The notes under the pieces: model-generated
Databases searched by the model: none
What the model was told of the DNA's origin: nothing
Seen by the model: only the letters and a program-made list of their open reading frames with translations
In this document: positions 42,866 through 53,142 of the stretch, one piece after another
Position numbering within the stretch: the stretch's first letter is position 1
How the letters are laid out: each line of letters starts with the position of its first letter
Made by a program: the position numbers and the translations under genes
Source: Gemmatimonadetes bacterium 13_2_20CM_2_65_7
Lineage (GTDB): Bacteria > Gemmatimonadota > Gemmatimonadetes > Gemmatimonadales > GWC2-71-9
Direction of reading: 5' to 3'
DNA length: 62,915 bases
NCBI GenBank assembly: GCA_001915025.1
Contig: MNDR01000101.1
Location: 23,327 to 86,241 of the forward strand

Positions 42866-45800
42866 CATGTTGTCCGGCCCAGCACTCGCGCACTAACGCC
42901 GGGCCGTTCTCCCGGCGGATCGCGAAGTCCATCAACTCGACGAAGGTTGCCGCCGCCGCCTCGCACCGACCCGCACGCAGCGCCGCGGCGGCCGCAAACT
43001 CCCGATACCGCGCGGACCCAGGGCGCCGCAGCACGGCATAGCGGAGCACGCTGTCCGCGAGCTCCGGCGGCGCCTCGAGTGCGACATGGCTCATCGCCTG
43101 CGTGAGAAATTCTCCAGGGAAAGGGTGGCGAAACGTCCCCTGCGCGATGGCCAGTGAGCCACGGGCCTGGAATGCCGCCTCCCGCCAACGAGAATTTCGT
43201 GCCGCGAGCAACGACAGAGCGGCGCGGACCTGTCCGGTATCGGCGCCGGCAGCGAGTGCCTCCCGAAGCGCAAGACCGGCGAGCGGTTTGTTCTGCGCGG
43301 CGGCCAGCAGCGAACGCGTCATCAACGCGTCCGCCCGCGGCGGGAAGCCGGGCGGCGCGATCACAGCGTCGAGCAGCGAGTCGGCCGTGATCGTGTCACC
43401 CATCGCGAGATAGATCCCAGCCGCGCGCACCGGCCACTCAGCGGCACCCGGTTGTGCCCGCTGCGCCGCATCCAGGTACGGAAGCAAGCCGGCATCGCTG
43501 CGCCGCGCCGCCAGCACGCTGATCCGCGCGAACGGAGCCAGCCCCTCATCGCCCCGGCCGATTTGGACAAGCGAATCGAAGACGGCGTAGACGTCGCTCG
43601 TGGGATCGAGAAACCGCCGGGCTGCCACGAACTCGAGCCGTGGCCGATCGTCCGTGTGCACGAACGCCGCGCGCGCGAGGAGCCGGGTCGCTCCCGAATC
43701 GCCGAGCAGCATCCGGCCGAAATACTCTTCGGGCGAGTCGATGCTCAGCCACTCCGTCGCGAGTCCCTGCAAGGGGCCGCCGCGACCGATCAACCGCGCC
43801 AGCCACGTTCGGTCGTAGCTCAGCGGACGCGACGATCCGAGCACGAACAGATCAGCCGTGCCTCCAAACCACACGTTGACGTGCGGAAAGACTTGTCGAA
43901 GGCTGCGGACGATTCCCGCGACGACGGGTAGCGGGAGCTGATAGAGTTGGATCCATTGACAGAACACGCCGCCATCCGACAGCCTGCCCTTGGCGATGCG
44001 AAAAAACTCCGGCGTATAAAGTGTCGCGATGCCCGCGATCCATGGATTCGACGGCTCGGACACGATCACGTCGTAGCGATCGCGATCGAGCTGGAGCGCG
44101 CTGCGCGCATCGTCGACGACGACCCGAACGTTCGGCCACGTCAGTACCGAAGCGTTTACTGAGCGAAAGAGACTGTCCATTTGGAGGACGGCGGGCTCGA
44201 TCTCGACGATCTTCACTCGAGTCATTCCCGGCGCCGCGGCGAGGACGCTGGCGGTTACACCCGTTCCGTAACCAATGAGGAGGGAAGATTCCGCTCGAGG
44301 GCGCGACACCAGGGGGGCGAGACCGATCATGACTTGCGTATCCATATCGCCGCGATCGGACGCATCCACCTTGCCGTTCACGCGCAGCGATCTGCCAGCT
44401 TCCCCTTCCCACACACTCACGGTGGCGTTCGGCCCTTCGCGAAAACTCAGCTGGCGTACGCCGCGATGCTCCAGGAACAGCCGGCGCGCGGCCTTGTCCA
44501 TGCGTTGGCGCGCGTAAATCGTGGGCCCGAGGTCGATGAGCCGCGTGCTCCAACCCGGACCTGCGGCCGCCACAACAACCGCAACGGTCCCCAGGATCGC
44601 TGCGCCCAGCACCCGCACGCGCAGCCGCCGATCCTCAGAGGAGCCCTCCGCGACGCCGCGGGCCGCGAGTAGCGCCAGAGCGAGCGCCGCGATGCCGTTT
44701 ATCACCAAACCCACACGCAACGTCGCCTGAGTACCGATGGCGACGACGAGGACGAAGCCGGTCAGTACCGCGCCCAGGATGCTGCCGATCGTGTTGAGCG
44801 CATAGGCGGCGCCAACGTCCGCTCCTCGCGACTCGCGATCGCGCGCGGTGAGATCCGTGAGCAGCGGGAACGTCATGCCCATGCCGATTGCCGGAATGAG
44901 GACGACGGCGCCGATCGCGACAGCCATGAGAACAAGCCGCGATGCGGCGCTCAGACCTGAGATCTGAAAGACCGCGATGATATAGGCGGGCAAGACGCCA
45001 AAAAACAAAAACAGCGCCGCCGCGCCAAGGCCGGTCACGCCTTGCGCGAGCGCCGCCGCGGCGGCCGTGTCGGCGCGCGGTACGCTCCGCCGCGCGACGA
45101 ACAAGCTGCCGAGTCCGATGCCGAGCAAGAATACCAACAGGATCAGCGTGAACGCGTACGTGGACCCGCCGACGATCATGACGAGGACGCGAGTCCAGGC
45201 GATTTCGTCGAGCAGCGCTGCAAAGGCGGTGATTCCCAAGAGAATGAGGGCGAGTGTCCGGAGCCGATCAGCGGCAGGTCTCGAAATCTGTTCATCCCCG
45301 GGCTGGCGCTCGGGGTCAGACAAACTCCGCCGGCGGCCGAGTCCGATCGCGGCCGCACCGATCACGAGGTTGCTGGCGGCCGTCGCCCAGAGCGAGAACT
45401 TCACGCCGACGAACTCGATCAGGAAAAAGCCCGCGAGCGCCGTGCCCACCATGGCGCCGAGCGTGTTCAAGCCATAGAGCCGGCCGAGCGACGGCTTGAG
45501 CAGGCTCCGATCTTCGCCGGTGAACGCCCGGGTCAACACGGGGAGTGTGCCGCCCATGAGCGTCGTAGGAATGAGCAGCACCAGGGCTGCCAACCCAAAT
45601 CGCAGCGCAACACTGGCGCTGCCGCCGAGCGCGAGGGCTCCGGCGGTGCCGATATAGAGCCAGTGCGCGAAACCGAGCACCAATGGTGAAAGGACGCCGA
45701 ACGCGCCGATCGCGATTTCCAGCCGGCCGTACAGGACCGCGGGCCGGGCCGTGCGGTCGGCGATGCGGCCGAACAGCCACGCGCCGAGGCCGAGACCGCC

Positions 45801-45950
45801 CATGTAGGCGGCAACGACGGTGGTGACGGACTGGATGGTTGAGCCGAACGACTGGTAGAGAACGCGGACCCAAAGCAGCTCGTAGATCAGCCCGGTCGCG
45901 CCTGAAAGAAAGAAGAGACTGCTGTAGACGCGCGCCGGTTTAGAACGCAT
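42786..45950 (-). CDS. Fused MFS-like membrane domain and spermidine-synthase-like methyltransferase fold
   Basis: About 1054 residues from the ATG at 45950, which gives [20 protein letters not shown]; a longer reading is an artefact of the overlap with the E1 gene. The first half has about twelve hydrophobic helices like an MFS transporter ([21 protein letters not shown]). Next is a spermidine synthase-like domain with [16 protein letters not shown] (nucleotide loop), [12 protein letters not shown] and [14 protein letters not shown]. The C-terminal 250 residues are helical TPR-like repeats. These fusions are known in several phyla, but aminopropyl transfer is not proven; a polyamine or related metabolite is the likely substrate. 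It ends the M1-E1-MFS operon and overlaps the E1 stop by 11 bp. Confidence 0.88.
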   Translation of the reverse strand: MRSKPARVYSSLFFLSGATGLIYELLWVRVLYQSFGSTIQSVTTVVAAYMGGLGLGAWLFGRIADRTARPAVLYGRLEIAIGAFGVLSPLVLGFAHWLYIGTAGALALGGSASVALRFGLAALVLLIPTTLMGGTLPVLTRAFTGEDRSLLKPSLGRLYGLNTLGAMVGTALAGFFLIEFVGVKFSLWATAASNLVIGAAAIGLGRRRSLSDPERQPGDEQISRPAADRLRTLALILLGITAFAALLDEIAWTRVLVMIVGGSTYAFTLILLVFLLGIGLGSLFVARRSVPRADTAAAAALAQGVTGLGAAALFLFFGVLPAYIIAVFQISGLSAASRLVLMAVAIGAVVLIPAIGMGMTFPLLTDLTARDRESRGADVGAAYALNTIGSILGAVLTGFVLVVAIGTQATLRVGLVINGIAALALALLAARGVAEGSSEDRRLRVRVLGAAILGTVAVVVAAAGPGWSTRLIDLGPTIYARQRMDKAARRLFLEHRGVRQLSFREGPNATVSVWEGEAGRSLRVNGKVDASDRGDMDTQVMIGLAPLVSRPRAESSLLIGYGTGVTASVLAAAPGMTRVKIVEIEPAVLQMDSLFRSVNASVLTWPNVRVVVDDARSALQLDRDRYDVIVSEPSNPWIAGIATLYTPEFFRIAKGRLSDGGVFCQWIQLYQLPLPVVAGIVRSLRQVFPHVNVWFGGTADLFVLGSSRPLSYDRTWLARLIGRGGPLQGLATEWLSIDSPEEYFGRMLLGDSGATRLLARAAFVHTDDRPRLEFVAARRFLDPTSDVYAVFDSLVQIGRGDEGLAPFARISVLAARRSDAGLLPYLDAAQRAQPGAAEWPVRAAGIYLAMGDTITADSLLDAVIAPPGFPPRADALMTRSLLAAAQNKPLAGLALREALAAGADTGQVRAALSLLAARNSRWREAAFQARGSLAIAQGTFRHPFPGEFLTQAMSHVALEAPPELADSVLRYAVLRRPGSARYREFAAAAALRAGRCEAAAATFVELMDFAIRRENGPALVRECWAGQHATVESTGTLHRGGSGAVRRTQEKATH

Positions 45951-48069
45951 GCAGCTCGCGCATCGCCTGCGCGAGATCCTCCACCTGGGGCAGGATGAAA
46001 TCTTCGAGGTCGGGGGCGTACCCGACGAACGTGTCCGTGGACGCGACGCGCCGGACCGGCGCATCGAGCCAGGGGAAGCATTGGTCAGCGATACGCGCCG
46101 CGAGCTCGGCGCCGTAGCCCCATGAGGTGGCGTCCTCGTAGGCCACGAGCACCTTGTTGGTCTTCTGGATAGAGGCGGTGATCGCGTCCCAATCGACCGG
46201 AGAGAGCGAGCGCAAGTCAATCACTTCGACGCTGACACCTTCTTTTTCCTCTAGCTCTTTCGCGGCGACGAGCGAGCGTTGGACCACCGCGCCGTACGTC
46301 ACCACGGTCAGCGCCGACCCCGCGCGCACGACTTTCGCCTTGCCGAACGGGATCATGAAGTTGGGCCCAGGATTCGGCGCTTTATTGTAGGTCTGGCGAT
46401 AGAGGTGCTTGTGCTCGAGGAAGATGACGGGATCATCGCAGCGGATGGCGGTGCGCAACAGGCCGTTCGCGTCGAGCGCGGTCGACGGACAGATGACCCG
46501 CAGCCCCGGCACGGACGTGAATACCACCGCGCCCGTCTGCGAGTGATAGACGGAGCCGCCCTTCAGGTACCCGCCATAGGTCACGCGCACCACGACCGGC
46601 GCGCTGAACGCATTGCTCGAGCGCCAGCGCAGCGTGGCCAGCTCGTTGCGCAGCTGATGATACGCGGGCCAGATGTAGTCGAAGAATTGGATTTCGACCA
46701 CCGGTTTCAGCCCACGAGTCGCGAGACCGATGGCGCGTCCCACGATGTTTGCCTCGGCGAGGGGCGAGTTGTAGACGCGGTCGCTGCCGAATTGCCGCTG
46801 CAGGCCCCAGGTCACCTTGAAGACGCCGCCCTTGCCTTTGACTTCCTTGAGGTATTGCTCGCGGCTGACGTCGGCGACGTCCTCGCCGAACACGAGGATG
46901 CGCGGGTCGCGCGTCATCTCATCTTTCATGCACGCGTTGAGCAGATCCACCATCGTGGTGGGCTCACCCGTAAAGTGGGGATCATCCTCGGTGTCGAATT
47001 GCTCGGAGGTGGGATCGACGTCCGGCGAGTACACCCACAGCAAGGCTGATTCGGGCTTGGGCTGCGGCGACGCCAAGGCCATGTCCGCGGCGATTTGAAT
47101 TTCCTCGTCCACTTGTGCCTTGATCGCTTCGATCTCAGCGGCGGTCGCCGCGCCATCCTCGATCAGGCGTCGGGGGAAGGTGACGATAGGGTCGCGCTTC
47201 GCTTCCGCTTCACGCTCGCGGGGCGGCTTGTACAGAATCTCGTCGTCAGACAGCGAGTGCGAGTAGGGGCGCGTCACATGCGCGTGAACGATCGCCGGTC
47301 CTTTCCGCTGCCGGCACCACTCCACCGCCCGCGTCAGGGCTTCGTATGACAGCAGCGGATCGCTGCCGTCGACCTCTTCCAGCAGCAAGTTCGGAAAGTT
47401 GCAGACGAGCTTCGAGACCGAACCACCGGCAGTCTGCACTTCGACGGGTACCGAGATCGCGTACTTATTGTCCTCGATCAGGAACAGGACGGGCAGCCGG
47501 AGATTGCTGGCGCTATTGAGCGCTTCCCACCATTCCCCCTCGCTCGTCGTGCCGTCGCCCGCGGAGCAGTAGACGACCTCGTCACCGTGGATCGACTTTT
47601 CTTTGATGTCATCGATCCGCTCGTAGCGGAGCCAGGCTTCGGCGCATCCGACCGCCTGGAGGAACTGCGTGCCCGTAGGGCTCGACTGGCTGACGATGTT
47701 GAGCTGCTTGTGTCCCCAGTGCGACGGCATTTGGCGGCCACCCGAGTTCGGATCATCAGCAGCGCCTACCGCCGCCAGGAACATTTCGGTCGGTGTCATG
47801 CCGACCGTCAGACAGAGAGCGCGGTCGCGATAATACGGATAGAACCAGTCATATGCGGGCCGCAGCACTTTTCCCGCCGCGACCAGCACGGCTTCGTGTC
47901 CCGCACCGGAGATCTGAAAAAAGATCTTGTTTTGCCGCTTGAGCTGAATTTCCTTGTCGTCGATGCGGCGCGACAGGAGCATCAGCCGGTACATATCGAG
48001 GAGATCGGCCTTTGTCAGGCCCGCGCCCGACTTGGCCGTCCGTGCGGCGGTGCGCGAACGAGTCGCCAT
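45940..48069 (-). CDS. 2-oxoisovalerate (branched-chain 2-oxoacid) dehydrogenase E1, alpha and beta fused
   Basis: 709 residues. The first half is the alpha part: thiamin diphosphate motif [18 protein letters not shown], then [13 protein letters not shown], and a phosphorylation-loop-like SHSLSDDE. The second half is the beta part ([37 protein letters not shown]). Fused E1 of this kind decarboxylates 2-oxoacids from Val, Leu and Ile, feeding lipoamide E2/E3 complexes; a pyruvate or 2-oxoglutarate preference cannot be excluded. E2 and E3 genes are not in the window. It is 22 bp downstream of the M1 peptidase gene on the same strand; the E1 may use amino acids released by peptidases (inference). 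Confidence 0.9.
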   Translation of the reverse strand: MATRSRTAARTAKSGAGLTKADLLDMYRLMLLSRRIDDKEIQLKRQNKIFFQISGAGHEAVLVAAGKVLRPAYDWFYPYYRDRALCLTVGMTPTEMFLAAVGAADDPNSGGRQMPSHWGHKQLNIVSQSSPTGTQFLQAVGCAEAWLRYERIDDIKEKSIHGDEVVYCSAGDGTTSEGEWWEALNSASNLRLPVLFLIEDNKYAISVPVEVQTAGGSVSKLVCNFPNLLLEEVDGSDPLLSYEALTRAVEWCRQRKGPAIVHAHVTRPYSHSLSDDEILYKPPREREAEAKRDPIVTFPRRLIEDGAATAAEIEAIKAQVDEEIQIAADMALASPQPKPESALLWVYSPDVDPTSEQFDTEDDPHFTGEPTTMVDLLNACMKDEMTRDPRILVFGEDVADVSREQYLKEVKGKGGVFKVTWGLQRQFGSDRVYNSPLAEANIVGRAIGLATRGLKPVVEIQFFDYIWPAYHQLRNELATLRWRSSNAFSAPVVVRVTYGGYLKGGSVYHSQTGAVVFTSVPGLRVICPSTALDANGLLRTAIRCDDPVIFLEHKHLYRQTYNKAPNPGPNFMIPFGKAKVVRAGSALTVVTYGAVVQRSLVAAKELEEKEGVSVEVIDLRSLSPVDWDAITASIQKTNKVLVAYEDATSWGYGAELAARIADQCFPWLDAPVRRVASTDTFVGYAPDLEDFILPQVEDLAQAMRELHAF

Positions 48070-48091
48070 ACCTCAAAATAGCCTGGTTGGC

Positions 48092-50383
48092 CTACCAGCG
48101 CTCCATCTTCACGTCCGCCAGAACACTGTGCAGCTCATTGAACGTGACGGCCTGCGGAGCGATGGGTAACACCGGGCTCGCGTACTCAGTCTGCGCGCCC
48201 GTCACCTTGATGCGGAAGTTTGCAAAGCGATTCTGACCGAGATCGGCGGACACCAGTACGTACGCCTGGAAATCGGGCGGAACATTCTCCTGTGTGATGC
48301 GAAAGCGTGCGCGTTGTTTGCCATCCGGTGTGGCTTCGCTCGTCCACGCGACGTGATACGTCGGAATGGCCGTCCCCTTCACCCACTCATTGAAGAACCA
48401 GTCCATCGGTACGCCGACGTGTTTTTCGACGATGCCGCGAAAATCGTCCGTTGTGGCGCTCCGTCCGGAGAAACTGTCGTGGAAATCGTGCATCATCGCG
48501 CTGAAGCGGTCGTCTTTTCCCGTATTGAGATCGAGCATGAGTATGCGCAGCATGTGCATGATCCAGGCGCCCTTCTCGTAAATCATCGCCTGGTAGCCGT
48601 AGGGTCGCTCCGGCGACGCGTCCCGGTAGCCCAGCCACGTGGCGCCGCCGCCATCGCGATTGTCCTTGATGTTCTGGACGTACGCGTCCAGGAATTTGAA
48701 GTACTCCTTGTTGCCCTTCCGGATGCTTTGCAGGTACCACAGGCCGCAGAACGAGGCCACGCCTTCCGCCAACCACGTGTCCCGGTATGTCGCCGGCCGG
48801 ACGCCATTGCCCCACCACTGGTGTGATACCTCATGTGCGCGGAAGAACTCGTCGAAGCCATCGAGCGACGTGTTCTGAAACGTCACCCACGAGAGATCGA
48901 TCATGCCCGGAAACGACACCCCCTCGTAATACGGAATTTCCGTGATGTAGAAATGATCGTACAACGGCGGGCCGAAGGCGTGCGTGAACCACTTGAGACT
49001 GTTCGAGATGTCGGCCGCGACGGCCTCTTGCATGTGACTTTGCGCCAGCATCATGTAGCCCGCGTCCATCATGGCGTTACGCAAAGCCCGGTGTGCTTCC
49101 TCGGACATCATGACGTCCAGTGGCGGTGCGCCTTCGTACTGGGCGTGGTAGGTCGTGAATAGGCCGAGGTTAAAGGTCGCAAATGGTGTCGGCCGCTTCG
49201 TGACCCAGCGCGTGGTCATGACCTTACCGTCTAGCGAAGAGTCGCCGCGCTCACCGATGCTCGCGATCGGGTACCACGCAGGGCTGTGGAACGTCACATC
49301 GAACAGCGCTGCATCGCCACCCTGCTGATTCTTCGGATACCAGGCGGCGCCTGGATCGATGAAGAACCAGTTGGCGTAGCGGTCGATGAGGTCGCCGTGA
49401 TAGTACAGGGTCACGAAGGCGGAGTCGCCCGCGGCGAGGCGATGCGGAGCGCGCACCCACAGGTCATCGTCATTCTTCGCTTTGAACGTCGGTACCGCCG
49501 TTCCGTCACTCCAGCGCCCAGAATCGACGACGAGTTTCCGATGGAGGGCAAAATGCATCCACGGTCCGCTCGCCTCGTGAGCACGGAAGCTGGCTATGGC
49601 GGACGCCGCAAAGCTCAGGTCTGCAATGCCGGTCGTCTTGAGCCAGACCTCGAGCTTGTAACTCGGGACCGCCACACGCTGCCGAAACTCCCACATGCCG
49701 GCGCTTCCCGCGAGCGGCTGCGCAGGCGCGAACTCGGTGACCACCGACCAGTTCGCTCCCCAGTGCATCTTGCTCGCGGGCTTGAACAGCTGAACCGCGT
49801 GGACGACGTCAGGATCGTATTGGAACAACAGTGGCGAGCCGTTCGCGCGGCGCACGTGGACCATCAAAAATCCATTCGGGCTCTCACTCAAAAGCGATGC
49901 CATCACACTCGGCATGAACGCCCCGTCGTTCTCCCCGCGAAGACTCTGCACGAAATCGTGCACGTGCCCCAGCAGATCGTCGGGAACGTCCCCCCCGTGA
50001 AACGATAGACCGCGGAGCTGTGTCGCCGTCGAGTCGTCGAAGATGAGAATCGCTTCGGTGATGCTGTCGTCGACCGCGTTGCCGCCAAGCAACCGGTGTA
50101 GCGCATCCCGTTCGGGCGCTTCCGGCGGCGTCAGCGTCAATCTTCCCGCCCCGCGAAAAACCGCCGCCACGGTCCGGCCTCCGACGGGCGAGAGCAGATA
50201 GATCGTTCCCTGGTTGAGCGTGATAACACCGGCGTCGCGTTTCAGCACCAGCTGCTTCACGTCCGCGGCCGATTGCGGGAGTGAGGCGAGAGACATGATG
50301 CCGCGGTAGTAATCGAGATAACGTGTGGACGTCGTGTCGGCGGGGAACGCGGCGGCGAGAGCGAGCAGGCTGTGCAAGAACAT
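48092..50383 (-). CDS. M1 family zinc aminopeptidase, exported
   Basis: 763 residues. The N-terminus (FLHSLLALAAAFPADT) is a short signal peptide. The M1 active site is HEVSHQWWGN followed by TYRDTWLAEGVASF, giving HExxH and the third zinc-ligand Glu. The usual GAMEN exopeptidase loop is not seen. In its place is the sequence YYEGVSFPGMIDLS, a common variation in bacterial relatives. The N-terminal half is beta-rich. It removes N-terminal residues from peptides in the periplasm. It starts an operon with the E1 gene 22 bp downstream and the MFS-spermidine synthase gene. Confidence 0.91.
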   Translation of the reverse strand: MFLHSLLALAAAFPADTTSTRYLDYYRGIMSLASLPQSAADVKQLVLKRDAGVITLNQGTIYLLSPVGGRTVAAVFRGAGRLTLTPPEAPERDALHRLLGGNAVDDSITEAILIFDDSTATQLRGLSFHGGDVPDDLLGHVHDFVQSLRGENDGAFMPSVMASLLSESPNGFLMVHVRRANGSPLLFQYDPDVVHAVQLFKPASKMHWGANWSVVTEFAPAQPLAGSAGMWEFRQRVAVPSYKLEVWLKTTGIADLSFAASAIASFRAHEASGPWMHFALHRKLVVDSGRWSDGTAVPTFKAKNDDDLWVRAPHRLAAGDSAFVTLYYHGDLIDRYANWFFIDPGAAWYPKNQQGGDAALFDVTFHSPAWYPIASIGERGDSSLDGKVMTTRWVTKRPTPFATFNLGLFTTYHAQYEGAPPLDVMMSEEAHRALRNAMMDAGYMMLAQSHMQEAVAADISNSLKWFTHAFGPPLYDHFYITEIPYYEGVSFPGMIDLSWVTFQNTSLDGFDEFFRAHEVSHQWWGNGVRPATYRDTWLAEGVASFCGLWYLQSIRKGNKEYFKFLDAYVQNIKDNRDGGGATWLGYRDASPERPYGYQAMIYEKGAWIMHMLRILMLDLNTGKDDRFSAMMHDFHDSFSGRSATTDDFRGIVEKHVGVPMDWFFNEWVKGTAIPTYHVAWTSEATPDGKQRARFRITQENVPPDFQAYVLVSADLGQNRFANFRIKVTGAQTEYASPVLPIAPQAVTFNELHSVLADVKMERW

Positions 50384-50458
50384 GATCCGATCCGTGACGG
50401 CGGTTAGGAAGAATTTGCCGCGGTTGCGCGGCTCAATCTAGCCTTCTTATTTGAAGTC

Positions 50459-50938
50459 ATGGACGACGCCGCCAAGAAGACCGTACTCCGCCACTTTCCC
50501 TATGGATTGTTCGTGGTCACCGTCGCGCATGACGGCGATGACCATGGGATGACTGCCAACTGGTTGACGCAGGCAGCCTTCGAGCCGCCTATGGTCGTGG
50601 TGGCGATCGAGAACACCTCGAGGACGATCGGGATGGTCCGCGATTCGCATCACTTTGCCGTTAACCTGCTGCTGAAGGGCCAGCGCGACCTGGCCGGAAA
50701 GCTGGGACGCAGCTCCGACCAGGCCCCGCAGAAGCTCAAGGGCATCAAGACAAAACCGGGGCCCGTGTCGGGAGTACCGGTCCTGGTTGACTGCCTGGGA
50801 TGGGTCGAATGTCGGGTGGTGGCGACGTTACCTGCGGGTGATCACACCCTGGTGCTGGGGGAGATCGTCGCCGCGGGCGTGGAGCACGACGGCGCGGCGC
50901 TCACACTGGAGGAAGCAGGGTTCAAGTACTCCGGCTAA
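50459..50938 (+). CDS. Flavin reductase-like (FMN-binding split-barrel) domain protein
   Basis: 159 residues. The N-terminus has the flavin reductase motif FPYGLFVVTVAHDGDDHGMTANW, where the TANW region binds FMN. FEPPMVVVAIENTSRTIGM, HHFAVNLLLKGQRDLAGKLG and LGWVECRVVATLPAGDHTLVLGEIVAAG complete the split barrel. Such proteins reduce flavin with NAD(P)H for a partner monooxygenase or bind flavin themselves. No partner is adjacent. The stop meets the convergent amidohydrolase stop with no gap. The ATG at 50459 is preceded by little Shine-Dalgarno sequence. Confidence 0.88.
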   Translation: MDDAAKKTVLRHFPYGLFVVTVAHDGDDHGMTANWLTQAAFEPPMVVVAIENTSRTIGMVRDSHHFAVNLLLKGQRDLAGKLGRSSDQAPQKLKGIKTKPGPVSGVPVLVDCLGWVECRVVATLPAGDHTLVLGEIVAAGVEHDGAALTLEEAGFKYSG

Positions 50939-52585
50939 TTACGGCTTCTGGTAGACGACTCGCCCGCCGGAAATCGTATAGCGCACTCGCACCGCGCCGA
51001 GCGAGTCGGGCGGTACCGTAAACAGATCTCGATCCAGCACCACGACGTCCGCATACCGATTCGGCGCGAGCGTTCCCCATTTTTGATCCATGAACAACGC
51101 CCAGGCGTTGCCGTAGGTATACGCGCGCAGCGCCTCGCCGACGCTGATTTTTTGTTCCGGCACCCAGCCACCCGGATTCGTGCCGTCGAGCGTACGTCGG
51201 GTGACGGCAGCGTACACGCCGAGAATCGGATCCAGTGGCGCGACGGTCCAATCGGACCCGAAGGCCAGCGGTGCATCGGTATCGAGCAGCGTGCGAAAGG
51301 CGTAGGTCGTCTTGATGCGAACCGGCCCGATGCGTTTCTCCACCCAACGCCCGTCGTCGATCGCGTGGTAAGGCTGCATCGACGCCACGACGCGCTGCGC
51401 TCCGAAGCGCGGAATATCCTGCGGGCGCAGATGCTGCGCGTGTTCGACACGCAAACGCCGGTCGCGCGCGCCGTGCGCGCGCGCGACGGAGTCGTAGATC
51501 GCGAGGATCATCGCATTGGCTCGGTCACCGATCGCATGCACCGCGATCTGCAGTCCCGAAGAATCGGCGGCGCCGACCCAGCTTCGCATATCTGATTCCG
51601 GTTGTCGCATCAGGCCGCGATACCCGGCTGAGTCCGAGAACGGCTCGAAGAAAAAGGCGGTTCGGGAGCCGGCTGAACCGTCCATATAGCCTTTGACGCC
51701 GCCGATGCGCACCCAGTCATCGCCTGCGCCGTCGCGATGGACGCTGTCAGAGACGGTGCGCCAGTCTTCAATCGGCAAATACAGCGCGACCCGCAGCGTC
51801 ATCCTGCCGGCGCGTTCCAATCGCTTGTAACTGGCGAGGTCCGCCCACGAGGCGGACATGTGCCCCGTCGCCGTCACGCCCAGCGACGCCGCGTGGGCGA
51901 GGGCGCGCGCCAGTGCGGAATCGCGTTGCTCGGCCGACGGCGCGGGAATGGCCCGCCCGATCAGGTCTTCCGCGTTGTCCTTGAAGATGCCGATCGGATC
52001 ACCATGAGCATCGCGCGGGACCTCGCCACCCACGGGGGCCGGCGTGTCCTTCGTGACCTTCGCGGCGCGCATCGCGGCGGCGTTCGCGAGCACCATGTGG
52101 CCATCGAGCCGGTTCACAAAGACAGGATTGTTCGGTGTCACCGAATCGATCCATTGGTGCGTCGGCAATGGCGATCCCGGCCACAGCGTGTGATCCCAGT
52201 CGCCGCCGAGAATCCACTCGCCGGGCTTCAAGTTCGCGGCGTACGCCTTGATGCGCCGCACGAATTCCTGCGGCGTGGCAGCGTCGCGCAGATTGATCCA
52301 AGCGAGCTGGAAGCCGCCGTCGATGAAGTGCGTGTGTCCATCGGCGAATCCCGGCATCACCAACCCACCATGCGCGTCCAAGACTTTGGTTTTTGAGCCG
52401 ATGTGGCGCGCGATCTCGGCAGAATCGCCGACCGCGAGGAGTTTTCCATCGCGCATCGCGACCGCACCAAGTTGGCCTCTTCCTGTCGAGAGGCCGGTCC
52501 AGACGAGGCCATTCGTGACGACGATGTCCGCTTTGTGGCTGCAGGCAGAAACGAACAGGAGCAAGAGCACCGGACGTAGATTCAT
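50939..52585 (-). CDS. Amidohydrolase family 3 protein (YtcJ-like), predicted lipoprotein
   Basis: 548 residues. Lipoprotein signal RPVLLLLFVSACSH with VSAC as lipobox. The metal-dependent hydrolase has GFADGHTHFIDGG (HxH ligand pair), GDWDHTLWPGSPLP, GIFKDNAEDL, LQIAVHAIGDRANA (His), RVEHAQHL (His) and FGSDWTVAPLDP (Asp). All ligands of the amidohydrolase_3 group are present, so it should be active. Natural substrates of this group are mostly unknown; N-acyl amides or amidines are likely. It is divergent from the DJ-1/PfpI gene across 26 bp. Confidence 0.92.
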   Translation of the reverse strand: MNLRPVLLLLFVSACSHKADIVVTNGLVWTGLSTGRGQLGAVAMRDGKLLAVGDSAEIARHIGSKTKVLDAHGGLVMPGFADGHTHFIDGGFQLAWINLRDAATPQEFVRRIKAYAANLKPGEWILGGDWDHTLWPGSPLPTHQWIDSVTPNNPVFVNRLDGHMVLANAAAMRAAKVTKDTPAPVGGEVPRDAHGDPIGIFKDNAEDLIGRAIPAPSAEQRDSALARALAHAASLGVTATGHMSASWADLASYKRLERAGRMTLRVALYLPIEDWRTVSDSVHRDGAGDDWVRIGGVKGYMDGSAGSRTAFFFEPFSDSAGYRGLMRQPESDMRSWVGAADSSGLQIAVHAIGDRANAMILAIYDSVARAHGARDRRLRVEHAQHLRPQDIPRFGAQRVVASMQPYHAIDDGRWVEKRIGPVRIKTTYAFRTLLDTDAPLAFGSDWTVAPLDPILGVYAAVTRRTLDGTNPGGWVPEQKISVGEALRAYTYGNAWALFMDQKWGTLAPNRYADVVVLDRDLFTVPPDSLGAVRVRYTISGGRVVYQKP

Positions 52586-52611
52586 AGGCGCAAAAGATAT
52601 AGGTTCCCGCC

Positions 52612-53142
52612 ATGACTCTCAAAGGCAAACGCGTTCTGTTTTTCGCGGCTCCGAGTTATGAAGATCTGGAGCTGTGGTATCCGAAGATCCGGCTCGAAGA
52701 AGAAGGGGCGGCCACTACCGTCGCCGGCATGGGTGAACGCACCTATCAAGGAAAGCGCGGCTATCCGGTCACGGTGGACACGAGCGTTGATGAGATAGAC
52801 GCCGCCGATTTCGACGCGCTCGTGATCCCCGGTGGATTCGCTCCCGACCAACTTCGGCGATCCGAGAAGGTCCTGCGCCTGACGCGGGAGATTTACCAGG
52901 CCGGCAAGCCGGTTGCTTTCATCTGTCACGCGGGGTGGGTCCCGATCTCCGCCAAGATCCTAAAGGGCAAACGCGCCACCAGCGTCCGCGCGATCAAAGA
53001 CGACATGGAGAATGCCGGTGTGATTTGGGAGGACAGCGCAGTCGTCGTGGACGGCAATCTGATTTCATCGCGCACACCCGCGGACTTGCCGCAGTTCTGT
53101 AAAGCCCTGATCGCAGCCCTACGACAGGGGCCGCAAGACTAG
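52612..53142 (+). CDS. DJ-1/PfpI family protein
   Basis: 176 residues. The Rossmann-like fold begins RVLFFAAPSYEDLELWYP and contains DALVIPGGFAPDQLRR. The nucleophile elbow VAFICHAGWVPIS has the conserved Cys (CHAGW), and the Glu of YEDLE lies close to it. The nearest relatives are YhbO/PfpI-type proteins with general stress roles, claimed as glyoxalase, deglycase or peptidase; the activity here is uncertain. There is no signal peptide. Its end overlaps the convergent DUF1015 gene by 24 bp. Confidence 0.92.
   Translation: MTLKGKRVLFFAAPSYEDLELWYPKIRLEEEGAATTVAGMGERTYQGKRGYPVTVDTSVDEIDAADFDALVIPGGFAPDQLRRSEKVLRLTREIYQAGKPVAFICHAGWVPISAKILKGKRATSVRAIKDDMENAGVIWEDSAVVVDGNLISSRTPADLPQFCKALIAALRQGPQD

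Noticed and set aside
42786-46220. 1144-residue form of the MFS-spermidine synthase gene.
   Set aside because: Its first 90 residues overlap the E1 coding frame and lack any transporter-like sequence.
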